This document shows, one piece after another, positions 1 to 11,547 of a stretch of DNA of 64,000 nt (its first letter is position 1; each line of letters opens with the position of its first letter). Below the pieces are notes generated by a model that did not search any database, had not been told where the DNA came from, and saw only the letters and a program-made list of their open reading frames with translations. Position numbers and translations under genes: made by a program. Origin of the DNA: Sweltsa coloradensis (taxonomy: Eukaryota > Arthropoda > Insecta > Plecoptera > Chloroperlidae); NCBI GenBank assembly GCA_024449915.1, contig JAMZAV010000317.1, forward strand, positions 999,501-1,063,500. Reading direction: 5' to 3'.

Positions 1-81
1 ATGTATTTTTGATGTTTTAAACGATGACACACGTCAGGGAGGACTACATTAAAATTCCAGTCATAGCAGACAAGAATATAA

Positions 82-1844
82 GTTTTTCCTGGATCACTTT
101 CCAAAGCCAGTTATCAGATTGATACAAAATTAAGCACAGGTGTTTTATTAATTTATAAACAGCCTAACAAAACTTTCATTCATAAGGGAAAACAAATATC
201 AAAGCCAGAAGATATTGCTAACGCTTTCAGCAATTCATTTAAAGATAATTTCTCCATACCCACCAGTGACAAAGACATCCGCCCACCAACAAAGCTTGAT
301 CAAAGTACTTTACCACTAAAAGATCTGTACTTCTCTCCTCAAGAAACTGTCATTAGTCTCCAAAGAATACGACCCAGCGCAGCCACTGGTCCTGATGGTA
401 TTCCCGCTCGAATCCTCCAAAACTGTGCAGTTTCACTAGCTCCATCTCTGTCTGCGCTTTTCAACCACTCATTGAGTACCGGATCACTTCCCGAGCAATG
501 GAAAACTGCAGACGTTGTGCCAGTATTTAAATCAGGCAAGCGGGAAGACACCGCCAATTATCGGCCAATATCGCTTACCTCGGTAGTTGGAAAAGCCCTC
601 GAGTTCCTGGTGGCGAAGGCTGTTTTACGGCATTTGTATGAGGCAGGAGTAGTCAACCACAACCAGCATGGATTCTTACCGCGACGATCAACGACGACAA
701 TGCTTACAAAAGTCATAGAAGAGTGGCAAAAACAACTAGACTCTCCACAGGTCAAGCAAATTGATGTTATATGTCTTGACTGGTCAAAAGCATTCGACCG
801 TGTTCCACATAGAAGACTACTAGATAACTGGAAGGCTACCAGGTTAAAGGGAAGTTATTGCAATGGTTTCACTGTTACTTAAATGGGCGTACTCAAACGA
901 CTGTCTTCGGTGGTGCCAGATCTGGTAAGATTAATGTGACATCAGGCATCCCTCAAGGTTCGTCAATTGGACCACTCCTATTTAATGTATTTATGTTTGA
1001 CATACCAAACACTGTCAAGTCTGACCTGGTACAGTATGCGGATGACAGTACACTTTACAGGCCAATCTATGGACCAGAAGATTGCACCATACTTCAAGAA
1101 GATTTGGCTAATTTGGAGGTATGGTGTAGCGTTAACCAAATGGACTTTAATGCTCTTAAAACAATAGTGATCCGCTTGGCACTAACTTCTGCCAAGATCG
1201 CAAGCAATTATTACTTGAATGGTAGGTTGCTTAAAACCTGTGACAGCGCAAAAGTCCTTGGGTTGACTATAGCTAGTAATCTCAAATGGAATGTCCATAC
1301 GACTAATATCTGTTCCCGTGCATCCCGGCAACTTGGATTTGTGTTTAGAAATCTCAAGTGCTGTAGCCCAAGAGTAAAGCGATCAGTTTACTTAGCGACT
1401 GTCCGTTCTCTCTTAACATATGCATGGCCGGCATGGAGTCCAAATAAGAGCAATTTGGCTAACCTGGAAGCAATGCAAAGCAGAGCGACAAAACACATTC
1501 TTGGGAAACGAAGTAAAGAGATTGGGCGCTCCGAGTCTCGACTTCTTGCATGTCACCTCCCATCGTTGACGGATTATGCTTACCAAGTGGACTTGATGTT
1601 CTTGCGGAAAATGTTTCATGGATCGGTTGACCTTGACCCCCTACAACGCTTGCGCATACGCCTCCAGCATCGTAGCCAAGTAACCTACTTGCAGCCACCC
1701 CTCGCACGCACTGCAGCTTACCAGAAATCATTCTACAGCAGAGCAGCCAATGAATGGAACAGATTGCCAACATCCCTTAAAACATTATCATCAAACCAAT
1801 TCCTGAACAAAATTCGAACATATATTCCTCCACGTGTCAACTGA
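82..1844 (+). pseudogene. non-LTR retrotransposon reverse transcriptase, one frameshift
   Basis: The frame is open from 82 to 882 and continues in another frame from 858 to 1844. Together they read as a LINE reverse transcriptase. Visible motifs, in order, are ATGPDGIP (about 385-410), YRPISL (about 560), QHGFLPRRS (about 665), DWSKAFDRVPH (about 780), GIPQGSSIGPLLF (about 945), the catalytic YADD (about 1035) and a C-terminal thumb ending NEWNRLP near 1755. The shift between about 840 and 858 separates the palm motif from the primer-grip side, so this copy cannot make a single active protein as printed. No endonuclease is seen; it would lie left of the window. The motifs suggest the CR1/L2/Jockey group. 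Family is inferred; RT identity is certain. Confidence 0.9.
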
Positions 1845-1860
1845 AATTAACTTGTTTTGT

Positions 1861-1955
1861 GCAAGTGTGAGTGAGTGTGTGTGAGTGTGAGTGTGAGTGT
1901 GAGTGTGTGAATGTGTGTGTGTGCGTGTGAGTATGTGCGCGTGCGTGTCAATTGT
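1861..1955. repeat. GT/GTGA microsatellite
   Basis: About 95 bp of imperfect GTGTGA/GTGTGT repeats in the LINE 3' UTR. It explains the short open frames of repeated Thr/His or Cys/Val residues on either strand, which are not genes. Confidence 0.9.
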
Positions 1956-2131
1956 ATTACTTTGTAAATATTTCATTCTATGTATTGTTAGTTGTTTTTA
2001 TTTATGTTGGTATGTTGTAGTAAGGCAGTCGGACACCACATGTGTTTTGGGCTTCAAGCCCTCTTCTGGCTGCCTGTCTTTGTTTAGTACATATTCAAAG
2101 GCAAATAAATAATAATAATAATAATAATAAT

Positions 2132-2421
2132 AACATAACAGAAAGATTGATCCACCATCACAAAAATCACAAAAAATCCAAATAAATTACACGTTTTTGT
2201 TTTGTTTTTAGTTATTTTTAATCATCAAAATTAAATTTATTTGTGGCTAATCCGCAATAATGTTTAGTCATCATATTTGACTCAAGTAGAGTTACCTTCC
2301 TCAAGTTCGTTTAAATATTTAAATTATTATTGTTTTAATCATCCAAAACGCCCTGCGCGGTAAACAAGGAGGCCTCCACCATGTTAGATATCTGGCCATA
2401 GCCTCAGTGAACCTTGAAGAA
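2132..2421. other. AT-rich stretch, nothing recognised
   Basis: Between the LINE tail and the MITE. No coding, RNA or clear repeat signal seen. Confidence 0.6.
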
Positions 2422-2980
2422 TTGAGGCGTTTATTACAAAAGCAGCCAATGTACAAAAAATACATTTTGCAGGAGATCAATTAAACTGCATAACATCCGC
2501 AATTAATGTATTAAAATTCTAACTTTTGGTTTAAACTGTGTATCTTGATGATAGTTTTTATTTCTGCTATGACATTCTCTCATAGTACTTCCCAGAAAGC
2601 CAAAAAAGCCAAAAAAGCTTCGGACATAGGTTGTTTTTGTAAAATATTTTGAAAAAGTATGAATTTTTTTTTTTTTAGGTAGTGTTCCAGAAAGCTCTAT
2701 AGGATATATAGGATGTATATATAGTTCCAACATAGAATATCTGGACATCTGTCACCTAAATGCACTGCCTAAAATGTAAAAAAAACAAAAAAAACAATGG
2801 ACATTGGTTGTTTTTGTGAAAATTTTGTAGTTTTTTAAGCTTTAACGTGTGACATAGGTTGTTTTTGCCAAAACTTTTATGTATGGATTATTCCCAGTGA
2901 AAATACGAATTTTTTGATGGTATGGGTTCAAAATCGGTAATTCTGCTGGACATTGACTGTTTTTGTAATAAACGCCTCAA
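2422..2980. mobile_element. MITE-like element with ~30-bp terminal inverted repeats
   Basis: The left end reads TTGAGGCGTTTATTACAAAA and the right end is its reverse complement with few mismatches, ending AATAAACGCCTCAA. The interior repeats the motif GTTGTTTTTGT several times. There is no ORF. No unambiguous target-site duplication is visible. It ends 85 bp before gene A exon 3. Confidence 0.75.
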
Positions 2981-3065
2981 TTGATGGTGTTGGTGGTGTG
3001 GATCAGAGTTGAACAGTCTACAGACTCGTATCAGTAACCAATGTACCACACTATAACCCCAACAG

Positions 3066-3306
3066 AAGTTCCGCTCGTTCCTGTTTGGCTGTCCCGGTCT
3101 GGACCTGGATGACGTGAACATCACGTGTAAACACGAGAAGCTGGAGCTGAGGAAGGGGGCCGGCCTGGACTGTACCAGCAGAGTCCCCCCTCACACCAAG
3201 GTCACCTTCCAGAGCTGCCCACCAGGCTTCAAGCTCGCAGAGTCATACTCGGTCATCACGTGCAAATTTGGGGGCAAATGGGACAATGATATGTTCACTT
3301 GTGAAG
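3066..3306 (+). CDS. gene A exon 3: six-cysteine sushi/CCP-like domain
   Basis: An internal exon after CCCCAACAG and before GTGAGC. It is 241 nt, read in phase 0 and leaving in phase 1, and encodes 80 residues starting KFRSFLFGCPGL. Six cysteines fall in the contexts FGC, ITC, LDC, QSC, ITC and FTC. The second half, SCPPGFKL...ITCKFGGKWDN...FTC, has the spacing of the end of a complement-control (sushi) domain, with the Gly-Gly-x-Trp before the last Cys. The N-terminal half is unusual in carrying extra cysteines, so the fold is inferred. Such modules bind proteins or glycans outside the cell. Genes B, C and D have the same exon. The leader exons 1-2 of this gene are not in the window. Confidence 0.88.
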
Positions 3307-3606
3307 GTGAGCTTTGTGAATTTTATGAAAATAACATCCAAATACACATTTCAATAAGAAAATCGTTTGTACTTATTATTTGGGAATTCAATGTCAATGC
3401 CACTCCAGCTGAAGTTTGTCATAGCTTTTCATTAATAGCTCTAAATAGTACATTGTTAGCTTTCAACAGATTTATCATTGACTATACTTTCATATTGCAC
3501 AAACATATTTTTCTAAATTTGAAGTGCAATGGAACAATTACTTAAATCGTTAAAATATAGTCAATGATTTATCTCTTTTAATCGAGCTTTATTTAATCAT
3601 TTTCAG
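3307..3606 (+). other. gene A intron 3
   Basis: A 300-nt AT-rich intron (GTGAGC...TTTTCAG). The reading frame continues open for a while past the donor, but the sequence there is unlike the exon in composition and is not conserved in B, C or D. Confidence 0.7.
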
Positions 3607-4548
3607 AGAAACCACCAGAAATTACAACACCCACAACGACATCAAAAAAACCGACCACAACCAAGAAACCAACGACAAGCAAGCCGACGACAACATCAAA
3701 GAAGCCCTCATCAACACTCAAGCCAACAAATGCAACAACCAAGCCGACAAACGCCACCACGATTCCGACAACGGCTTATACCGGTGCAAATACTTCCATT
3801 TCAACGACAGCAAACACTTCAGTGGCTGGCAACGTTACTTTTGCTTCAAACATAACTTTGGTTCCTACCACGTCAATGACAGTCTCGGCTCCAGCTATCA
3901 TATCAGACACCCCTACAGTGGCAACTGCCACTCTCATGGCTACAGCAAGTGGTTCTGCGCTCCCTACTACACTCAAGGCAGCGGACACCCCTACAGTGGC
4001 AACTACAACCACCGCAGCTGCCACTCCCATGTCTACTGCAAGTAGTACAGCGCTCACAACACCCATGGTAGTAGACACCACTACAGTGTCAACTACAACC
4101 TCAGCAGCTAACACTTCCATGTCTTCTGCAAGTAGTACAGCGCTCGCTACAACACCCATGGTTGTAGACATTACTACAGTGGCAACTACCACAGCAGCCA
4201 TCACTACCACTATGGCTACCCCTGCAACAACCATTGTGGACACGACTCCAACACCTGCGACAACACTACCTGTTGATACTACAACTGTACCGGCTACAAC
4301 TGCAGTTGATAATACGACAACAACGTCTGCAGTTGCTTTGACTACCAATACATCTGTCCCAACAACTACCTCGACAACTATCTCAACAATTACCAATGCA
4401 ACTGCTGCAACAACTACTGTCCCAACAACCACTTCGACAACTGTCTCAACAATTACCAATGCAACTGCTGCAACAACTACTGTCCCAACAACCACTTCGA
4501 CAACTGTCTCAACAATAACTACAACTGTCCCAACAACTACAACTCCAA
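3607..4548 (+). CDS. gene A exon 4: Thr-rich mucin-like stalk
   Basis: A 942-nt exon between TTTTCAG and GTAAGT, phase 1 at both ends, so it can be gained or lost without breaking frame. It encodes 314 residues opening EKPPEITTPTTTSKK. A Lys/Pro/Thr stretch is followed by Thr/Ala/Val-rich sequence with several N-glycosylation sequons. The last third is a 22-23-residue tandem repeat (AATTTVPTTTSTTVSTITN), present about twice with a third partial copy. Such regions are normally heavily O-glycosylated, rod-like and extracellular. It links the CCP-like domain to the CTLD. The antiparallel Val-rich open frame here is an artefact of the ACN codons. Confidence 0.88.
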
Positions 4549-5740
4549 GTAAGTGGAAACTTGGCATAAGGGTGAATCTAGCGTCATAAATTGAATATTC
4601 TTAAATATTAGTTCAACAAAACTACGGACAACGAATATCATTTATGACCATCTGACATTGCCAACACTAAATTCGATTACTTTTAGGTTGTGTAGTAGTT
4701 TGATGAATATAGAAGATAAAATTGAATTTAATTACTTGTATTCCGGACACATTCCTGTTCATAATTTGTTGGTTGGAAGGCTAAATAATTGTTTTTGTTT
4801 TTATTTGTAACACATACTCTTGTATACATACTTATATAGTTCTCTAAGTTTCCTCTTAATTATCTTGCATTTTACGAATTTATACCTCCACTGGTTCCAC
4901 TATGTTCTGCCAATTTACACCCGGGGACACAATTAAATCAAGTAGTCTGGAAGATACATATCGTTATCGACCTCGCTCGTGAATATTCGGTTCGTTCTGG
5001 CGTCGTTATATTCACAGCACTATCACTCGCTGACGTCATCTAACAGGCCGTGAGGAAACGGCGGCCCTATTTTACTTTAGCATTTGGCCTTTTGGGAATT
5101 TTAAACACTGGGATTAGGGCGTAGTTAATATTAGAACATTGTTTGTACACATAAACTGCTTCATTAAACTGCATAACCTTAGTGCAGCTTATTTCTAGTG
5201 TAGAAAAAAATTAGGACCAGTTTTTGATGTGACATAAATAGGGCAAGCCTCGCCTTGTCAGTGGGCAAGCTTTGTGTATTTAGTTCTAGCTTTGTGTATT
5301 TAGTGCTATAGCTTGCTGTGACTTTTAAATGTGCCTTTAAAACAAAACTGAGATTTGGCGAGTAAGTGTCGGCGGTATCGGTAAAAGATTACCCTTGATT
5401 TAATTATGTCCTAGGTGTACACTGTGTGTACACTGTATACTTTACGTGTCCTGTTCTCCAAATATATCTGGTGCGATGGGGTTGCTCGATACTGTTCTTC
5501 ATAAGCATCGGAGTAACCTCGGATTGCTTAGTTTGTTGTAGTTATTTAAGATCAACAAAATAGCAAACAAAATAAAACAACATTTAAACAGCACTAATCT
5601 GTCCGACCGCTCCCCAAAAGATTTTCTTGGGGTTAAAGTATATTGATGACTGTCTTCGACGCCGTAGGTGGAGTCGGGTTCTGGAGAGTGACAGAAACCC
5701 TTTTTCCGCTTGGTTAATTTTAGGCCAAGCAACTAAGTTT
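4549..5740 (+). other. gene A intron 4, first part
   Basis: AT-rich intron. A short GC-richer patch lies at about 4960-5070, and a near-repeat of TTTGTGTATTTAGT lies at about 5270-5305. Nothing coding is recognised. Confidence 0.5.
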
Positions 5741-5749
5741 TTTTCTGCA

Positions 5750-6950
5750 AAAATTCCAGACAAGCTGAATTTTTGCACAGACTTTCCAGAAAGCATCCTT
5801 AACATAGAGAAAAAAGTCCTTGAAAATCGGACTGGAGAGTTGGCCGCCATTATTGTAAAATCTCTACACAAAAGTGGTTGTTTTTGTATATCTTCATAAT
5901 GGCGGAAGAAAACAGACGACAAGTTTTAACGGCATAAATATTTCTCACATAATTCCATATAAAAATTGTGTGCACCATATTTTCGGTAGAGACAACGATT
6001 ACGTAACAAAATCATTAATTATATGTTGCTTATTGGAGTACCAGCTGATTTCCTTATATTTCCTACCAGCATCAAACAATGCCCGGTAATTCCGTGAGAG
6101 ATCAATTTATACACAAATGTTTTTTTTTTACGGTGATCAAAACATTTCCACTTGTATTGAAAAAATCAGGTCTATGAAAACGGGTTTTGCATTTACTCAG
6201 TTTTTTTTGTTTTCCAACATTGGTATTTCCACAAAAATGCTATATTTTAACATCCAAAATCTTGCTCTATTACGCCAATTAAAAAAAACATGTACTTTGG
6301 GCCATATTCAGCAATTTTTTAGCTTAATCGTTAACTTGAATCTACATTTAACACATTACCAATTTTAAGTTAGTTTTAAGATTTATGATGTGAATTGAGG
6401 AATAATTTAAATATTTTAGAAAAACAATAAGGCAGACAATAATCTAAGAAACATAGGGTAGTAACATTAAAAAAGTTCTGGCAAGCAGAATTTTTGCACT
6501 TACCTTGAGGGAGGCGTTTTTCATATGGAGAAAAAGTCCTTTAAAATCAAAGCAGAATGTTGTCTGCCATCTTGGAAAATGTCCCCAAAAGATTAGTTTT
6601 CATATCTCTTCAAAGTGGCGGGAAAAAGACGAAACGTTTCAGTAGGCAAAATATTGACCAATTAATTCTCTACAAAAATGGTGCCAGCCATATTTTCGGA
6701 AGAAACAATAGTTACGTCACAAAATCATGGTTAATATTTTGCTTATCATTGGAGTTGCACTGATTTCCTCATTTTCGTGCCCAGCATCAAACAATGGCAG
6801 CTAAAAGTCGATTTAAACACAATTAGACTTTTGGATTACTGTTCAGAAAGCTTCCATTAGTATTTTAAAAAAATGAGGTCTACGAAATCGGGTTTTGCAT
6901 TTACCCAGAATTTTGCGTTTTCCAACGTAAGTATTTCTTAAAATTTCAAT
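5750..6950. repeat. diverged tandem duplication, ~0.7 kb period
   Basis: The segment from about 5750 to 6250 and that from about 6480 to 6940 share a colinear series of blocks: AATTTTTGCAC, CATATTTTCGG followed by AGA.ACAA, TACGT.ACAAAATCAT, CAGCATCAAACAATG and CGGGTTTTGCATTTAC. They are clearly homologous but heavily diverged. No ORF is conserved between them, so this is old repeat or duplicated intron sequence in gene A intron 4. Confidence 0.75.
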
Positions 6951-7425
6951 TTGCCCGCCAATTTAATACATGCTCAATATTTTTATTAAATTTGCAACTT
7001 TTTTGTTCAGTGTCAGCGAATTTTGGACTACTTTTTGACATTTTTCGGCGCCATTGTGCATGTGGTCCACATGACAAAAACTAATGACCTTATTTAAAAC
7101 CTCTTCTTTTTTAATTAATATGACTTTATAAGTGTGACGTCATTCCATCATGGCCGCCCATGGCAACACTTAGCAACGGCCAGTTTTGACTCTAAACACG
7201 ATTTCGTTCCCATAAGAAACCAATGGGTAGTATTTTTGACAAAGTGTCTCAAAGGTATCTTTAAACTTTGACATCCTGAATTTTTATAATCAAATTATAA
7301 GTCAACTAATACATTAAAATTACCGGTACCTTCGTTGCTTGGCCTATTTGGAACAATGGGACTCTAAAGCCGTCGGGCATGGGTGATATGCATTATTAAT
7401 AAATAGCTATGTGTTTAAGTTCCAG

Positions 7426-7665
7426 TTGGCTACATCAATGAGACTGGCATTGGCTTGCTCAAGCCGTCTACCACGGCTGTCAATTATGCTGCTGCAATAG
7501 ATGATTGCAAGAAAGATCTAGCCTTCCTTCTGCACGTTGACACAGACGCAAAGAGAGCATACGTAACCAAATTCTACAATAACGCAGTCTTCAACTTGGC
7601 TACTGACGCCAATGACTTGTGGACTGGAGTCCGCTTCGTGAACAATGTCTGGGTCACTGCTCAAG
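7426..7665 (+). CDS. gene A exon 5: first half of C-type-lectin-like domain
   Basis: A 240-nt exon between TTCCAG and GTAAGC, phase 1 at both ends. Residues begin GYINETGIGLL and pass through AAAIDDCKKDLAFLL to LWTGVRFVNNVWVTAQ. The DC is the first canonical CTLD cysteine, and LWTGVRF sits where the WIGL core motif belongs. Gene C exon 5 has the same layout (MWTGVRL...AWKTHQ). The second half of the domain is 6.9 kb downstream, beyond two LINE relics. Fold assignment is by pattern; no carbohydrate-binding motif lies in this half. Confidence 0.82.
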
Positions 7666-8339
7666 GTAAGCTGATTGCTGGAAGGTACAAGTGCACCTGG
7701 ATATCATGCAGGACCGCGATCTAGGTATGGATCGATTTAGGGTTTCAATGTTATTATAGTTGTAAAGTAAAATAACTAGAATATAACTGTTCAGATTCTT
7801 TGGTGTAAATGTATTTATTTAACGTATACAAGCTATTTAATCATTAAAATTAGTTGACAAAGGTCGATAAAAATAATAAAAATACAATAATTATTAAAAT
7901 TGTATATTTTATATATTATATATAATATATACATAAAATTACAATTTTTTAACCTGGTGTTATAGAGGACTATGACGCTGATATGTTAGTACTTTTGACA
8001 CAAATTAAAAAATGACTACACCGGGGATTTTTAAATTTCCGTCTAAAGTACTAACATAAATATATGATTATATATATGATTGTTGTAAGGCGGTGCATTA
8101 AGCCAGGTGACTGACAGATAGGATGTCATCAAAAATCAGTTATTTCATGTAATTTGATAGATTTTAAAGCTGTTTTTTTTGTACTGTGAAGTGCCCGCAA
8201 GACTGCCCAAGTAGTAGTTTTGTTTAGTACGTAAGTACATGCCGATTTATTGTGTATTTGATTTTCTTCCTTTTTCAACTACCAAAAACTTTCTTTCTCC
8301 AGCCAAAACCCGGCTTTTTAAAAATAAATTTAACTACCC
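7666..8339 (+). other. gene A intron 5, first part
   Basis: Very AT-rich sequence with TATATA runs near 7905-7935. A short fragment (AATGACTACACCGGGGAT, about 8011) matches the ends of the tRNA-like elements at 25.0 and 32.5 kb. Nothing coding. Confidence 0.5.
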
Positions 8340-9750
8340 CTGGCACTCTTCACTTTTTTCCCCTCTACTCTGCTTGGATAAGAAAGCAGCCGTGGATGTT
8401 CTCGATCTAAGCAAAGCCTTCGACACATCGACCACAGTATTCTCTCGACAAAACGTCAACCCTTTGGAACAAGAACGGCACACAAGTGGTGGGCTTCTTA
8501 CTTGACTGGTCGCACCCAGGTTGTTGAAATCCAGTTTACGAAAAAATTTCCCCCCATAAATATCTTTCGAACCCAAAACACTTTTCGCCCGGGGGTTTCC
8601 CCAGGGCTCAATATTGGGCCCCTTGCCTTCACACTTTCACTAATGACCGCTAAAATTTCTAGATGAGGGCACACTTACTCAATATCAGATGTGGAGTCAA
8701 CTCTTAACCTGTCCAAAAAACTCAATTGCGCAATCCCCCCCTTTGTAAAAATCAAGCTTTCCCCAAAAGTCTGTATATTCCATAGCAACCTCTTAACCAT
8801 ATCACTAGCAAAGACTACCCACATTTCTTTTCACTCCCCCCTAACATCCCAAAAAAAAGTTCCCCAATCTGGCAGAGGAAAAAGCATCACTAGAACCAAC
8901 TCCACTAAATTGCTAGGATTATACATGTCCGAAACTTTAGATTGGTCTATCCAATTAACCATGTGGCCTCTAAATTCAAAGTGGTTGTTTCATTTTAAGG
9001 AAGCTCAAACAGCTAGTTCATCCCCACATACTTAAAATGGTTTACTTTGCTCATGTTCACTTCTTTCATATAATATGGCCTACTTTTCTGGGGTGCATCC
9101 CCCCATGCAATCAGAATATTCACCCTCCAAAAGAGAGCAATTCGCATTATGGCTGACGTTTTCCAGGAGGCATACTTGTAGAGAGCTTTTCAAGGAACTA
9201 GGAATACCTACTCTGGCCTGCTCTCTTATTCAAGCTGCAGCGATATTTGTTTGTTCCTACCCCAATCGTTTCCCTCTAAACACCTCTGTCCACTCCCATT
9301 TTACAAAGAGCAAATCTACAAATTCACATTCCTAATCATAAACTAACCCTATTCTCAAAAGGTTTACAATATCTTGCTTTAACTCTATATAACCAAACTA
9401 CCAAACAATACAAGAACCTGTCCCTCCATTTCAACTTTTAAGTCCAGCATGAAATCATTTTTAAAATCCAAAAGTTTCTACTCACTCAATGAATATCTCT
9501 CTGCATGAAATGTAATGTAACATAAATAGAAATACCTACCTATCTATTCATCAATCAATTATTTTATACAGAGTTTGAGGTCCACTCAGTTTTTATTTTT
9601 TTTTTGTACATTAATATTATTATTAATTAACCTATGTTAATATTAAGAATTATTCACTTCACTCTACTATCTCTCTCATAAGAGGATAATGTGTGTATAC
9701 TTTTACTATGTATTGGTCAAGCGAATAAAAAAATTACTCTCTTACTCTTA
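8340..9750 (+). pseudogene. degenerate CR1-like LINE relic
   Basis: Broken frames encode VLDLSKAFDT (about 8397-8430), a GFPQGSILGP-like motif (about 8595-8625), a KLLGLYMSETLDW segment (about 8908-8945) and a later WPTFLG-like stretch. These are RT motifs in the expected order, with many stops and shifts. The 3' end is an ACTCTCTTACTCTTA run near 9735-9750, like the short tandem tails of CR1 elements. Cytosine and guanine runs in 8.5-8.9 kb look partly like base-calling noise. Confidence 0.75.
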
Positions 9751-9921
9751 AGTTTTCGTTATTCTGTGAAAAATTTGGGCAGCCATTTTTGTAACGATGG
9801 TGACAGAAGTTTTGTTTTATATTTGATACGCCAAAGTGTTTTAACAGTAAAGACATTCGACTTCAAATAAAAATTGAGCTTTAATTAATGTTGCGACAAT
9901 TTGAAGTTAGAATCCAAGTGT

Positions 9922-10029
9922 ATGATAATGGCATTAGCACATGGGAATAAATGCTCGTTCTGTGGGAAAGGAGTTCGTGATGGCGTACAATGTCAAATAT
10001 GTGCAGTTTGTGTGCACTATAGATGTTAA
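9922..10029 (+). pseudogene. LINE ORF1 start: PHD-like zinc-finger fragment
   Basis: ATG at 9922 opens 35 codons ending at a TAA, with CSFC, QCQIC, AVC and HYRC clusters, the start of a PHD-type cysteine/histidine pattern. Such fingers occur in ORF1 or upstream of the nuclease in several animal LINEs. It lies directly upstream of the endonuclease/RT relic and is in the same orientation. The early stop marks it as dead. Confidence 0.55.
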
Positions 10030-11547
10030 GGAACCAACAAGTTAGACTGCATTAGTGAAAGGAAAGTGTTGAGTGGACTTGCAAAGAGTGTAGTGTGCTC
10101 CGCCCCTTGGAAAAAAAAGGAAAAATTTAGTCTACACGAGTGCTCCCCTAAATTTATTGATGTAGTCCAGAGGATATTTGGTGTTTAAGAAAGCAGAGGT
10201 TCGTTGGCAAATTGCTGTTTGGGGCCTAAGTTAAGTGGGGGGCTACGAAAGGAAATGAATACGAAAGAGAATCTGAAGAGGAAAGGTTATAGGATGTTTT
10301 TTTAAAAAGAAGCCCTGCAGGTAATGGTAAAGAGCTTTTTCGATTGAAAAGTAGCAGCTGAAACACGAATGAAAAAAGGAAAGGTTTTTTTTGAAATTTC
10401 ATGGGATGGCCATTGGAACTGTGCTGAGGGCCAATTTGATCAAGAGGAGAGTTGGGGGAAAAGGAAGGGGGAATAGAATGGATGTAAAAAAAAAGTGAGA
10501 GAGAGGATAAATTAAAGGGAGGTTAAACGGTCTAGAATTAAATTTAAGGAAATTAGGGGGTGTTGATGGAAAAGGTAAAGAGGAGAGAAGAATTCAATAG
10601 ACTAAGAAATGATTGAAGTAGGATTATAATGAACATGTGGGGAGATTAAAGAAACTAGGCTTTCTCACACAGAGAAGTGGAGGAATTTATACTAAAAAGG
10701 GTTTGTCTAAGATTTTGTGAGGGGTTTGAAACCAAACAAATTTCGAAAGAAAGGCAATAGAAGTACAAGCGAAGCTAGATTTGGGGAAAGTCAAATCAAT
10801 TAATAGTGATATTGTGGGATATTTGAGGCTAATTCAATAGGCCTATGCCCAGGCCTAGCAAAAAAAGCAATCCGAAAGAAAAGAATGAAAGTGCCCCATA
10901 TTAAAAAAGTTGGGGAAAGGACTGTAGGAGCGCACGATAACAGCATGAATCTAACTCCCCGGCGCTGCCAGCCCCAGAGGGTTCCCTTTTTGCGCAACAG
11001 CAAATCTTTTGGCAAGGACACGCCCCTTGTCAAGTAGAATGGTTGTTAAGAAGAGTGAGGATACTAATAGGAGACGTTAGGGCAGATTCAGGGTTTCTGC
11101 AACTCGCAGGAAAAGTGCTAGAAATAGAAAAAATTCGGGGCCCAAAGGGATACCCGGGAAACATGTTGGAGGGGGGGCCCCGGAGGACAAAGAAGAAAAG
11201 CAATCCTAAGGGAAAAGGGGGAAGGTTTTTGGGGGGGGAAAAAAGTATGATAACATTTTAATAAATTTATGAATTTCAAAAAGGGGGTAAATTTTGGGGA
11301 GGGAGACATATGGAAGAGAACCCCTAATGTAGTGCAGGGATTCTAGGAAGGAAAAGCTGTATATTTTTTAAAAACACTTGGAAAAGTAGGTAAAAGTGAA
11401 TGAGTAATTTGTAAAAAAAAAGGGGTTTTTACCCCGATGGGGGTCAGGCAGGTATGAAGATGAGATGAAGATGGGTAGCGAGTTACGATTGGCACTACAA
11501 ATGATTGGAGGGAACGAAACAGAAATCAAGCATGAGATTTTTCGAAT

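Larger units (their letters stand above)
82..2131 (+). mobile_element. 5'-truncated LINE (CR1/L2-like) with (TAA)n tail
   Basis: The RT pseudogene is followed by a TG-rich stretch, a short 3' UTR and a tail of AATAATAAT repeats (2102-2131), the usual 3' end of this LINE group. It lies upstream of gene A exon 3, presumably inside intron 2 of A. The left boundary is outside or at the window edge. Confidence 0.75.

Noticed and set aside
3776..4567. 263-codon Val-rich open frame on the minus strand opposite gene A exon 4 (and similar ones opposite B and C exon 4)
   Set aside because: ACN-rich mucin codons read backwards as GTN/GTT Val codons without stops. The + strand frame has splice sites and paralogue support.
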